The notes beneath the pieces were generated by a model that saw nothing but the letters and a program-made list of their open reading frames with translations, made no database searches and was not told the origin of the DNA. From positions 1 to 8,126 of the forward strand of contig CANOUM010000067.1 of assembly GCA_947570515.1 (NCBI GenBank): DNA of 8,126 bases, in the 5' to 3' direction. Shown piece by piece: positions 1 to 5,794 of the stretch. Numbering within the stretch: position 1 is the stretch's first letter; each line of letters opens with the position of its first letter. Origin of the DNA: an uncultured Clostridia bacterium. GTDB taxonomy: Bacteria > Bacillota > Clostridia > Lachnospirales > Bianqueaceae. A program made the position numbers and the translations under genes.

Positions 1-114
1 ATAGACCGCTCCGAGGTCATCCCCCTCATAGGTAAAGCGCTGTTCAAACGCAGGAGAGGCATATAGGGCGGCCAGCTCCTGTACAGAAAATGCACGGATA
101 TCTACTCGCTCCAT
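1..114 (-). CDS. pulA: Type I pullulanase, N-terminal fragment
   Basis: Only the first 38 codons lie in the window; the gene continues leftward past base 1. The peptide begins MERVDIRAFSVQELAALY and ends in a Y-E-G-D-D-L-G-A-V-Y motif. That motif is typical of type I pullulanases just before the carbohydrate-binding module (usually followed by T-x-x-x-T-x-F-R-V-W-A-P). Such enzymes hydrolyse alpha-1,6 branch points of pullulan, limit dextrins or glycogen (GH13). No signal peptide is visible, so a cytoplasmic enzyme acting on imported or stored glucan is inferred. The ATG shares its A with the TGA stop of the upstream methyltransferase (TGATG), which suggests translational coupling. A purine-rich AGAGG lies about 10 bases before the start, inside the upstream gene. 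The call rests on one short motif; the catalytic domain is not seen. Confidence 0.7.
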   Translation of the reverse strand, partial: MERVDIRAFSVQELAALYASPAFEQRFTYEGDDLGAVY

Positions 115-1277
115 CACTTTTCATCCTCTTCATAGAGCAGACGGTACAGCGTAGGCATGACCTGATAAGCTGCCATGGCTGCTTCTGCTCTCTCTTTGGC
201 ATGATTGTTTTTGCCGGCTGATTCTTTCTTTTTTACAGCACGAATCAGCAGATTCTTAGGTGAATGCTCCATATCTACAAACTCCAGCAAATCGACCTGA
301 TACCCCTGCGCGCGTAATAGATCTGCGCGAAGCGCATCTGTCAGCAGGGCTGCAAACCGTTCTTTTAAAAGGCCGTATTCCGTCAGACTCCCTGCACTTT
401 GCCTCTTCATCTGATGACATAATTCATGCTGGCAGCAGGGCACGCTATAGATCCGTGCCGTTTTCCACTGCACAGCATTGTAGAGTGCAAAATCTGTCGC
501 TGTATCACATGCATGCAGGCTGATCACCATATCCACAGAAAAATGAGGCGTATATCCTTCGATATTGCCCACTTCAAAATGCAGCCCGTCATATCCGTAG
601 CGCTCTGCGATTTGATTGCATGTCTCAATCACATCTGCCTTCAGGTCTAACCCCACCATCTGTGCCTTTATCTGACGGACCTGCGTCAAATAATGATATA
701 AAACGAATGTTAAATATGATTTACCGCATCCAAAATCAATGATATTGATTTGTTTAATTTCCGGCCCGATTCCTTCATCAATCATTTCAATAAACCGATT
801 GATCTGTTTATATTTGTCATACTTGGATGCGACTACTTTTCCTTCTTTTGTGACGACGCCCAGATCCACCAGCGGCCTTGGAGCCTCAGCTGCATCCAGC
901 AAATACTGCTTCTTCCGGTTTTGCTGTGCTAGCTCCTGTGGTGCATCCGCCTCCTTTTTCTTCTTTTCTTTATAGAATACTTTCCCTTTTTTCGATATCT
1001 TAATCCAATAATTGGCCTTATGACTCCAGCCGTCAAGCTGAGAATACTCCTCCTGCAAGCTCTGCACCAATACCTGTGCCAGCGCTGCCGGCTCTATATT
1101 TTCCTGAAATGCCTGTCGCTCTGTGAAGCGCTCCAGCTGATACATCTTCTGCTTTTGAATAAGAAGCGGCCGCACCGTCATCTTTTGATAGGGAACGTCT
1201 TTACTTTTGGGATTGCTGAGAATCAGCTTTTCAATATCTGCCTCTGCAATTTGTTTGACGGCTTCCGTAATGTCCAT
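114..1277 (-). CDS. Class I SAM-dependent methyltransferase (Methyltransf_32-like)
   Basis: A 387-residue protein with a Rossmann-type methyltransferase domain in the middle. Motif I (SAM glycine loop) is IIDFGCGKSYLT at residues 179-190. An acidic residue ending strand 2, VGLDLK, is near 208-213. SLHACDTATD lies at 253-262 and VPCCQHEL at 279-286. This pattern (D-F-G-x-G-K-x-x-L-T, L-H-A-C-D-T-A-T-D, P-C-C-x-H) is that of the Methyltransf_32 group, which includes the domain found in eukaryotic GSTCD; the substrate is unknown and I do not assign one. Residues 1-165 form a family-specific N-terminal part with a lysine-rich stretch near 95-109. The start is well supported: AGGAGG at 1284-1289, six bases before the ATG, and a strong promoter just upstream. 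Its stop overlaps the pullulanase start, so the two are co-transcribed. No signal peptide or membrane segment, so cytoplasmic. The Cys-rich PCCxH could bind a metal or be part of the active site; this is speculation. Confidence 0.85.
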   Translation of the reverse strand: MDITEAVKQIAEADIEKLILSNPKSKDVPYQKMTVRPLLIQKQKMYQLERFTERQAFQENIEPAALAQVLVQSLQEEYSQLDGWSHKANYWIKISKKGKVFYKEKKKKEADAPQELAQQNRKKQYLLDAAEAPRPLVDLGVVTKEGKVVASKYDKYKQINRFIEMIDEGIGPEIKQINIIDFGCGKSYLTFVLYHYLTQVRQIKAQMVGLDLKADVIETCNQIAERYGYDGLHFEVGNIEGYTPHFSVDMVISLHACDTATDFALYNAVQWKTARIYSVPCCQHELCHQMKRQSAGSLTEYGLLKERFAALLTDALRADLLRAQGYQVDLLEFVDMEHSPKNLLIRAVKKKESAGKNNHAKERAEAAMAAYQVMPTLYRLLYEEDEK

Positions 1278-1311
1278 TTGCTGCCTCCTGATTCCTTAAA
1301 TTCATCAAGTC

Positions 1312-1340
1312 ATTTTATCATAAACTAACTGTCTTTTCAA
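1312..1340 (-). promoter_or_regulatory. Sigma-A promoter of methyltransferase-pulA unit
   Basis: On the minus strand a -35 box TTGAAA (1335-1340) and a -10 box TAAAAT (1312-1317) are separated by exactly 17 bases. TGA directly before the -10 also fits the extended -10 form TGN. Transcription should start near 1305, giving a leader of about 27 bases that contains the AGGAGG ribosome binding site. It lies back to back with the tRNA promoter at 1359-1387. Confidence 0.75.
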
Positions 1341-1358
1341 GAAATTTCGATTTGCATC

Positions 1359-1387
1359 TTGACAAGCAGCGCAAAGTGCGCTAAAAT
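1359..1387 (+). promoter_or_regulatory. Sigma-A promoter of tRNA-Trp
   Basis: A consensus -35 TTGACA (1359-1364) and a -10 TAAAAT (1382-1387) with a 17-base spacer. The expected start near 1394 is about 11 bases before the mature tRNA 5' end. The spacer is filled by a GC-rich inverted repeat, AGCGCA-AAG-TGCGCT (1368-1382), whose last base is the first base of the -10 box. This may be an operator or chance. Confidence 0.85.
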
Positions 1388-1404
1388 GTATAAGCATTTG
1401 ATTT

Positions 1405-1475
1405 AGGGGTATAGTTCAATGGTAGAACAGTGGTCTCCAAAACCATCGATACGAGTTCGACTCTTGTTGCCCCTG
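1405..1475 (+). tRNA. tRNA-Trp (CCA anticodon)
   Basis: All four arms fold. The acceptor AGGGGTA (1405-1411) pairs with TGCCCCT (1468-1474), with one T-G pair. The D arm is GTTC/GAAC. The anticodon stem GTGGT/ACCAT carries loop CTCCAAA with anticodon CCA at 1437-1439. The T arm is ACGAG-TTCGACT-CTTGT (1451-1467), and G1475 is the discriminator base usual for bacterial tRNA-Trp. The next bases are CTT, so the 3' CCA is not encoded and must be added by the CCA-adding enzyme. It is a stand-alone gene with its own promoter and terminator, not part of an rRNA operon or tRNA cluster in this window. Confidence 0.97.
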
Positions 1476-1483
1476 CTTAATAT

Positions 1484-1518
1484 AAAGAACCGCTTGTACA
1501 AGCGGTTCTTTTGTTTTT
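1484..1518 (+). terminator. Rho-independent terminator after tRNA-Trp
   Basis: A perfect 14-base inverted repeat without spacer: AAAGAACCGCTTGT (1484-1497) and its complement (1498-1511). It is followed by a T-rich run broken by a single G (to 1518). In RNA the middle bases would form a tetraloop on a stem of about 12 pairs. It starts nine bases after the tRNA 3' end. Confidence 0.92.
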
Positions 1519-1635
1519 GAATTCTCAAGAAGGTCAAAAATGGATCTTGTTCCGTATCATAAAAGCCTCATCCAGCTGTTCTTCGATATGAGCAAACAGC
1601 ATGGATGTCATCGTTAATCAGCTATATGCCGCTAC
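1519..1635. other. Spacer with no convincing gene
   Basis: Together with the tRNA unit and the hairpin this is part of a 448-base stretch lacking a clear protein gene. Two 25-codon ORFs overlap each other almost completely on opposite strands. The plus ORF is ATG 1540 to TAA 1617, with AAGAAGG six bases before its ATG. The minus ORF is ATG 1611 to TGA 1534, with no ribosome binding site, although its codons look coding-like (contains HIEEQLDEAFMIRNK). Neither resembles a known family. One could be the decayed tail of a lost gene. I annotate neither as a CDS. Confidence 0.4.
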
Positions 1636-1727
1636 AAAAGGAGCATCGCTTTTGAACCTCTCCCAAAAGTTAGACCAAAATCTAACGATCGGGAGGTCGG
1701 TTCGGCCAAGCGATGCTCCCCTTTTTT
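1636..1727. terminator. Nested hairpin: terminator with IS3-end-like insert
   Basis: The outer stem is 12 perfect pairs: GGAGCATCGCTT (1640-1651) with AAGCGATGCTCC (1708-1719). It is followed by CC and six T on the plus strand, and by C plus TTTT on the minus strand. Inside lies a second stem, GAACC (1654-1658)/GGTTC (1699-1703) continuing as CTCCC (1660-1664)/GGGAG (1691-1695). Innermost is GTTAGA (1669-1674)/TCTAAC (1681-1686) with loop CCAAAA. It sits directly after the acetyltransferase stop codon, whose TAA is read from the T run, so it most likely ends the leftward operon 4544-1726. The inner part resembles terminal inverted repeats of IS3-family elements (TGAACC...CCCAAAAGTTAGA), from memory of such ends. 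It may be an IS remnant or a MITE-like piece in a terminator loop. Terminator role is the more certain part. Confidence 0.7.
1653..1704. repeat. Possible IS3-family terminal repeat remnant
   Basis: The 52-base core inside the outer terminator stem is an imperfect inverted repeat of about 20 bases per arm. The left arm starts TGAACCTCTCCC and runs into AAAAGTTAGA. The right arm, read on the minus strand, starts CGAACCGACCTCCC and runs into GTTAGA. IS3-family elements begin 5'-TG and many Firmicute members carry similar C-rich ends followed by AAAAGTTAGAC. No transposase and no clear target duplication are present, so at best this is two ends brought together or a minimal non-autonomous derivative. 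It could instead be a native complex terminator. Confidence 0.35.
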
Positions 1728-2343
1728 ATTCCCTATCCAAATCTGTGATTCTTCTGTCTTTAAAATAATACTGCCGGTCGTGCTCGCTGATTTCCCGCAG
1801 AATCCTGCAGGGATTTCCCACTGCAATAACCCCGGAGGGCAGATCTTTGGTTACGATACTGCCGGCACCAACCACCACATCATCTCCAATCGTAATGCCG
1901 GGCAGGATGATCGCACCGGCTCCGATCCAGCAATTCCTGCCAATATGAACAGCCGCATTATATTGATATGCTTTCTCGCGGAGCTCCGGCAAAATGGGAT
2001 GCCCTGCGGTTGCGATGGTCACATTCGGTCCAAACATGGTATAGTCTCCGACATAGATATGGGTATCATCGACACAAGTCAGATTGAAATTTGCGTAAAT
2101 ATTGTTTCCAAAATGCACATGCCTGCCGCCGAAATTCGCATGAAAAGGAGGTTCAATATAACAATTCTCTCCGATCTCAGCAAACATCTCCTTAAGCATG
2201 GCCTTTCGTTTCTCTTCCTCAAACGGCTGCATCTGATTAAATTCATACAGCCGCTGCAGGCATTCTGTCTGCAGTTTACGGATCTCCTGATCATAGGGAA
2301 GATACAGCTCTCCTGTATGCATTCTTTCCTTCATTTGACTCAT
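1726..2343 (-). CDS. Maltose/galactoside-type O-acetyltransferase
   Basis: A 205-residue protein of the LacA/Maa/NodL branch of hexapeptide-repeat acyltransferases, which form a left-handed beta-helix trimer and transfer acetyl from acetyl-CoA to a sugar hydroxyl. It opens with the Mac-domain pattern ERMHTGELYLPYDQEI (residues 6-21). The hexapeptide repeats run from about 58 to 168. The catalytic His is in ATAGHP at residue 115, the same number as in E. coli LacA. The C-terminal part has GNPCRILREI (176-185). Length is normal. I start at the ATG at 2343, 17 bases after the stop of the propeller gene and with GGAGAG eight bases upstream. An ATG at 2382 would add 13 residues but overlaps the upstream gene and lacks the family's usual N-terminus. 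It is the last gene of the leftward operon. The natural acceptor is unknown; a cell-surface or detoxified sugar is possible. Confidence 0.9.
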   Translation of the reverse strand: MSQMKERMHTGELYLPYDQEIRKLQTECLQRLYEFNQMQPFEEEKRKAMLKEMFAEIGENCYIEPPFHANFGGRHVHFGNNIYANFNLTCVDDTHIYVGDYTMFGPNVTIATAGHPILPELREKAYQYNAAVHIGRNCWIGAGAIILPGITIGDDVVVGAGSIVTKDLPSGVIAVGNPCRILREISEHDRQYYFKDRRITDLDRE

Positions 2344-2360
2344 GATTGACTCTCCGCTCC

Positions 2361-4280
2361 CTATTTTAAATCCAGTGCGCATATTCTTTGTCCTCTGGTT
2401 CCTACAATGAGCCTATTACCGTAAATGGCCGGCGAGGCTTCAACCAAAGAGCCTACGTTGATCTGATCCAAAATACGGCCCGTCGTGCCTTCCAATAAGA
2501 AGCCATTTCCTTCCGAATCAAAAAGCACTAGGCATGCCTTTCCTTCTTCATTATATACGGCCACCGGTGAGCTCCACGCATAATAATCCATGTTCAGGCG
2601 CCAGACTTCATTTCCGGTATTCTTATCCAGAGCCACTAATACGCCGCTCCATACATCGGGCATCCTTGCCACCGGATAGATGATCAGATTTTCAATATCC
2701 GATCCTTTTCTACCCAGTACGGGCGTGGCCTGTACACCTCCTGAAACGCCGTCTACCGTTGCACAGTTATAATCATTTTTCCAAATCACTTCTCCCGTAA
2801 TGGCGTCCAGCTTATAAATAGAAATACTGCCATATCCGTCAGAAGCCGTCCAATGGAGCGATGGTGCTGTATAGATGTATCCTCGTCCTGTTGCTGCATC
2901 CAGCTCTGCAACCGGCGTCGAATTCGAATCATCCTTCGTATCTTGTGCCCAAATCAGTTGCATCGTATTTAGATCAATACAATAAAACATACCGCCATTC
3001 TCCGAAAGATATGCGTAATGATCAATCACACTCACACTGCACTCATATCCAAGCCAATAGGAACCGGAGCCGGAACGTCCCGAAGTATACCTCGTCCGTA
3101 CCGTTTGTTCCGGATCAATCGTCATGGTGCCTGCACTAGCATCATAGACAGAATTAAGCTTGATGGTATACAAAATGCCGTTTTCTCCCGGCCAGATCAG
3201 AGTATCCGTCTGCGCATCCACCAAAGGCGAGGAATCAAAGGCACACCATGAGCGAAGCGCTGCCGGATCATAGTCACCATAGGTATATAAAATGCTGCCG
3301 TCAATGAGGCTGATAATAAACATTTTAGGGGCTACGCCCTCGACCGTATAATCTCCGGAACCTACATACATCAGCGGATAGCCTCTTGGATCCAGCGCAC
3401 CTGCCCCTTTAAAGGTCATGCCAATATACAGGGGATCTCTCGTATAGCTTCCATCCTGCAGATCCATGAAATAGATTGTACCATCCAGCGTAGCATAGAT
3501 GACCTCTGTCAGCTTGTCCTGATTCTTTTTCTCTTCATATAAATTCATATTACGGCGCGTCTGCGCATCCCATTCAACAATCAAAGGCTGTCCTGTCCAG
3601 CCGCTGCCTGTCCATGAGCTGGTTCCGTCACTTGTTGGGATGGATCCCGTTCCCTGTGACCACACTGTCTCAGAAAAACGCTTTTCTGCCAGAGCTGCCG
3701 TTCCATAACTGGCGTCGTTTCGATATGGATTTCCTCTAAATGTAGGAATACCCGGCAGAGCAAAATAGGAAGCCGGATCGGCAAATGAAATCACATCCTG
3801 CCTTTGATAGGATCCAACCGCTTCAGAAGATGCATTTAAAATTTCCCAGTTCATTCCCCATGCTGCAGGCTGTGTCTGCTCGACTGCATGCGGTTCCTCA
3901 CTCAGATGCGTAAAAACCGGCTCTTGCGGCACACTCTCTTCCGTATCGGAGTCTTCGCTGTCATCCGATATGCTGGCAGATACAGGCTCGCTTTCCTGCG
4001 ATGCAGTACCGCCTCCATTCGCACTAACCACCGGCTTGTTGCTGCCGGACTTAAATAAAAACACCAGCGCTACAGCACAAACAGCAATGCAGGCCACACC
4101 TCCAGCTGCCCATGCCAAAACCTTTATTTTTTTTACCGGTTTTTCTTCGATTTCCTCATCTTGATCTGCACTCATAAGTACATCCAGCGCTGATTCTTCT
4201 ATATTTCCGGTTTTCTTTCTGTCAGGAGCAGCTTCGGTTTCTTTTTCCTGAGTCTCTTGTACACTTTCACTCTCTTCCAC
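2361..4280 (-). CDS. Membrane-anchored PQQ-like beta-propeller protein
   Basis: From the GTG at 4280 the protein has 639 residues. Residues 1-50 are acidic, E/S/T-rich and probably cytoplasmic. One membrane span follows at about 53-76 (LAWAAGGVACIAVCAVALVF inside it), preceded by K-rich VKKIK. A Ser/Asp/Glu-rich linker reaches about 125, and a large extracellular domain covers the rest. Repeated blades of the PQQ-enzyme type are visible: FYCIDLNTMQLIW, YKLDAITGEVIW, LVALDKNTGNEVW, FLLEGTTGRILD and a final RICALDLK. These propellers usually act in protein or ligand binding; nothing shows PQQ binding or catalysis. The start is weak. GTG 4280 has no real ribosome binding site, and the same reading frame stays open and acidic for 46 more codons upstream (to 4418) with no ATG, GTG or TTG. 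The true N-terminus may be damaged or use an unusual start. The acetyltransferase follows 17 bases after its stop, so they are co-transcribed. Confidence 0.82.
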   Translation of the reverse strand: MEESESVQETQEKETEAAPDRKKTGNIEESALDVLMSADQDEEIEEKPVKKIKVLAWAAGGVACIAVCAVALVFLFKSGSNKPVVSANGGGTASQESEPVSASISDDSEDSDTEESVPQEPVFTHLSEEPHAVEQTQPAAWGMNWEILNASSEAVGSYQRQDVISFADPASYFALPGIPTFRGNPYRNDASYGTAALAEKRFSETVWSQGTGSIPTSDGTSSWTGSGWTGQPLIVEWDAQTRRNMNLYEEKKNQDKLTEVIYATLDGTIYFMDLQDGSYTRDPLYIGMTFKGAGALDPRGYPLMYVGSGDYTVEGVAPKMFIISLIDGSILYTYGDYDPAALRSWCAFDSSPLVDAQTDTLIWPGENGILYTIKLNSVYDASAGTMTIDPEQTVRTRYTSGRSGSGSYWLGYECSVSVIDHYAYLSENGGMFYCIDLNTMQLIWAQDTKDDSNSTPVAELDAATGRGYIYTAPSLHWTASDGYGSISIYKLDAITGEVIWKNDYNCATVDGVSGGVQATPVLGRKGSDIENLIIYPVARMPDVWSGVLVALDKNTGNEVWRLNMDYYAWSSPVAVYNEEGKACLVLFDSEGNGFLLEGTTGRILDQINVGSLVEASPAIYGNRLIVGTRGQRICALDLK

Positions 4281-4418
4281 CAGCGTCTCTGTTTCTTCAT
4301 CCGGCTTTTCACCGGTATCTTCCTGTGCCTCCGCGAATGAAAGCTCCTCGCTGTCCTGCTCTCCCTCTTCCCGTTCGTTTTTAAAAGCTTTTCTTTTTGA
4401 TTCGGTAGCAGCGGCTAA
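4281..4418 (-). other. Start-less in-frame upstream extension of the propeller gene
   Basis: These 46 codons are in frame with the propeller gene and read as more of the same acidic, charged N-terminal region (contains ESKRKAFKNEREEGEQ and EKPDEETETL). They are bounded upstream by a TAA at 4419-4421 and hold no canonical start codon. The composition suggests genuine coding sequence whose start codon has been lost, or a non-standard start such as the first codon TTA (unlikely). It might also be a formerly longer gene broken by point mutation or deletion. Homologue alignment would decide. Confidence 0.45.
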
Positions 4419-4433
4419 TTAAGCTAGTCTCTT

Positions 4434-4544
4434 TTATCTGCGCTCCTGCGCCCGCGCCCTTGCTTTTTCTCTTCTTTTATGCTCTGATACACCAACAAAT
4501 GCAGCTACCACAGCTAAAAGAAGAAGCACAATTAGTTTCCACAT
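4434..4544 (-). CDS. Small single-span membrane protein, 36 aa
   Basis: A 36-residue ORF too short for most gene callers. It begins MWKLIVLLLLAVVAAF, a clear hydrophobic helix at residues 3-19. It ends in a strongly basic tail with H-K-R-R-E-K-A-R-A-R-A-Q-E-R-R. By the positive-inside rule the tail would be cytoplasmic and the N-terminus outside. AAGGAG (4556-4561) precedes the ATG by 11 bases, and an extended -10 promoter lies just upstream, so it is the first gene of the leftward operon. It is in the same reading frame as the propeller gene, separated by two TAA codons (4434-4436 and 4419-4421). It could be an independent small protein partnering the propeller protein, a regulatory leader peptide, or the severed N-terminus of a longer protein. 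No family recognised. Confidence 0.55.
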   Translation of the reverse strand: MWKLIVLLLLAVVAAFVGVSEHKRREKARARAQERR

Positions 4545-4568
4545 AGCTTTTTCATCTCCTTTGAAGGC

Positions 4569-4577
4569 ATTATAGCA
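4569..4577 (-). promoter_or_regulatory. Extended -10 promoter of micro-ORF/propeller operon
   Basis: On the minus strand the sequence reads TGCTATAAT: a perfect TATAAT (4569-4574) with the TGN extension. There is no good -35; the best-placed hexamer, at 4592-4597 with a 17-base spacer, is TGTACT (3 of 6). Transcription would start near 4562, leaving a leader of only about 18 bases before the 36-residue ORF. Confidence 0.6.
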
Positions 4578-4662
4578 GTTCCTGCCTAAAAAGTACAGAA
4601 CGAAGTTCATAATTTCTTTTCCTATTTATACCAGAAACTTGAAAAGAATCGGATACAAAGCA

Positions 4663-4691
4663 TTGTACAGCGCCCACCGCTATAGTATAAT
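4663..4691 (+). promoter_or_regulatory. Sigma-A promoter of GH130 gene
   Basis: A perfect -10 TATAAT (4686-4691) lies 17 bases after TTGTAC (4663-4668), a partial -35 that keeps only the TTG. The expected start is near 4698, about 50 bases before the start codon. A weak -35 plus a nearby operator-like palindrome suggests a regulated promoter. Confidence 0.6.
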
Positions 4692-4704
4692 ATATATAAC
4701 ACAA

Positions 4705-4718
4705 GTTCAGCGCTTACA
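4705..4718 (+). promoter_or_regulatory. cre/LacI-family operator candidate
   Basis: GTTCAGCGCTTACA contains the palindromic core AGCGCT and one perfect half-site TTACA. Read on either strand it matches 12 of 14 positions of the catabolite-responsive consensus TGWNANCGNTNWCA; both mismatches are at one end. It lies just downstream of the predicted transcription start, where CcpA or a local LacI-type regulator would block elongation. This would fit glucose repression or substrate induction of a glycan phosphorylase. Prediction only. Confidence 0.45.
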
Positions 4719-4737
4719 AAACTTATGATAAAATAAT

Positions 4738-4743
4738 AGGAGG
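4738..4743 (+). promoter_or_regulatory. Ribosome binding site of GH130 gene
   Basis: AGGAGG is followed by two consecutive ATG codons at 4746 and 4749. Spacing is two bases to the first and five to the second, so the second ATG is the more likely start. Confidence 0.7.
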
Positions 4744-4748
4744 TTATG

Positions 4749-5741
4749 ATGAGTCATATCATTGGACAAGCTTTACCTAATATTCCCTGGCAGGATAAAC
4801 CAGAGGGATATGCTATGCCTGTTTGGCGGTATACGGAAAATCCGATCATACCGCGCGATGCCATTCCAAGTTCCAATAGTATCTTTAACTCCGCTGTTGT
4901 ACCATTTCAAGATGGTTTTGCCGGCGTCTTCCGCTGTGACAGCAAGGCAGTCAGCATGGACATTTTTCCCGGCTTTAGCCGGGATGGTATTCATTGGGAG
5001 ATTGAGCCTCAGCCAATTGTATTTGAAGGAGAAGATCCTGAAATTACTAAACGCGAATACCGCTATGATCCGCGTGTTTGCTATATGGATGGCAAATATT
5101 ATATTACCTGGTGCAATGGCTATCACGGCCCCACCATTGGGATTGGCTATACAACGGATTTTAAAACCTTTCATCAGCTGGAAAACGCATTTCTTCCCTA
5201 TAATAGAAACGGCGTTTTGTTTCCGCGCAAAATTCATGGTCAGTATGCAATGCTGAGCCGCCCCAGCGACACTGGGCATACTCCCTTTGGCGATATCTTT
5301 TATAGCGTCAGTCCTGATTTAACCTATTGGGGAAAACATCGGTATGTGATGGGTACGGTTAATGGCGATGCTTCCGCATGGCAATCCAAAAAAATTGGCC
5401 CGGGACCCATTCCCATTGAAACGGATGAGGGCTGGCTTTTGATTTATCACGGCGTAATCAACACCTGCAACGGCTTTGTGTATCGCATGGGATGTGCACT
5501 GCTTGATATGGATGAACCCTGGAAGGTAAAAGAACGCTCTGCTTATTATATTTTGGGTCCTCAAGAGCTTTATGAACTAACCGGCGATGTGCCGAATGTT
5601 ACTTTCCCCTGCGCTGCCTTGACAGATGCTGCCACCGGCCGCATTGCCATCTATTACGGCTGTGCCGATACTGTCACGGGACTGGCCTTCACGACCGTTG
5701 ATGAACTGCTTTCTTATATGAAGGAGCATCCTTTGCTCTAA
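4749..5741 (+). CDS. GH130 beta-mannoside phosphorylase
   Basis: A 330-residue five-bladed-propeller enzyme of glycoside hydrolase family 130. These enzymes use inorganic phosphate to split beta-mannosides into alpha-mannose 1-phosphate and a shortened sugar. Family landmarks, numbered from the second Met: YRYDPRV with the conserved acidic Asp near residue 107; the phosphate-site region R-N-G-V-L-F-P-R-K-I and M-L-S-R-P around 155-173; KKIGPGPIPI and EGWLLIYHGV between about 214 and 235; and a C-terminal YYGCADTVTGLAF. The Arg/Lys/His set favours phosphorylase over hydrolase. Length fits the mannooligosaccharide phosphorylase group (such as Ruminococcus albus RaMP2) rather than the longer mannosylglucose phosphorylases. 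Beta-1,2-mannan phosphorylases are an alternative, so linkage is not settled. No signal peptide, so cytoplasmic. Monocistronic, with its own promoter and terminator; no transporter or mannanase neighbours it. Confidence 0.9.
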   Translation: MSHIIGQALPNIPWQDKPEGYAMPVWRYTENPIIPRDAIPSSNSIFNSAVVPFQDGFAGVFRCDSKAVSMDIFPGFSRDGIHWEIEPQPIVFEGEDPEITKREYRYDPRVCYMDGKYYITWCNGYHGPTIGIGYTTDFKTFHQLENAFLPYNRNGVLFPRKIHGQYAMLSRPSDTGHTPFGDIFYSVSPDLTYWGKHRYVMGTVNGDASAWQSKKIGPGPIPIETDEGWLLIYHGVINTCNGFVYRMGCALLDMDEPWKVKERSAYYILGPQELYELTGDVPNVTFPCAALTDAATGRIAIYYGCADTVTGLAFTTVDELLSYMKEHPLL

Positions 5742-5794
5742 ACGAAGGCATGAACCTGCAGCATCCATGCTTCTCGCTGAATATAAACAATAGT

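Noticed and set aside
1405..1475. tRNA-Trp as an integration site of a mobile element
   Set aside because: No integrase gene and no repeat of the tRNA 3' end are visible downstream within the window.
1640..1719. CRISPR or riboswitch as explanation of the nested hairpin
   Set aside because: There is only one copy with no spacers, it follows rather than precedes a gene, and no known riboswitch core is recognisable.
1632..1826. Minus-strand ORF of 64 codons overlapping the acetyltransferase end
   Set aside because: It lies out of frame over the conserved acetyltransferase C-terminus and runs through the terminator hairpin; a shadow ORF.
1780..2349. Plus-strand ORF of 189 codons
   Set aside because: It is antisense to the well-supported hexapeptide acetyltransferase and has no family features or ribosome binding site.
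4245..4320. GTG/ATG ORF in the +1 frame (basic, with KKQRRWWKRVKVYKR) at the propeller N-terminus
   Set aside because: It is only 37 codons, without a ribosome binding site, and its composition mirrors the acidic E-rich frame read out of phase.
4773..5279. Minus-strand ORF of 168 codons and plus ORF at 4762-5256
   Set aside because: Both overlap the GH130 gene, whose motifs are continuous through this region; they are frame shadows.
5750..5775. Short GCATG/CATGC inverted repeat after the GH130 gene
   Set aside because: It has a five-base arm and no T run; the real terminator is the 14-pair stem at 5795-5834.
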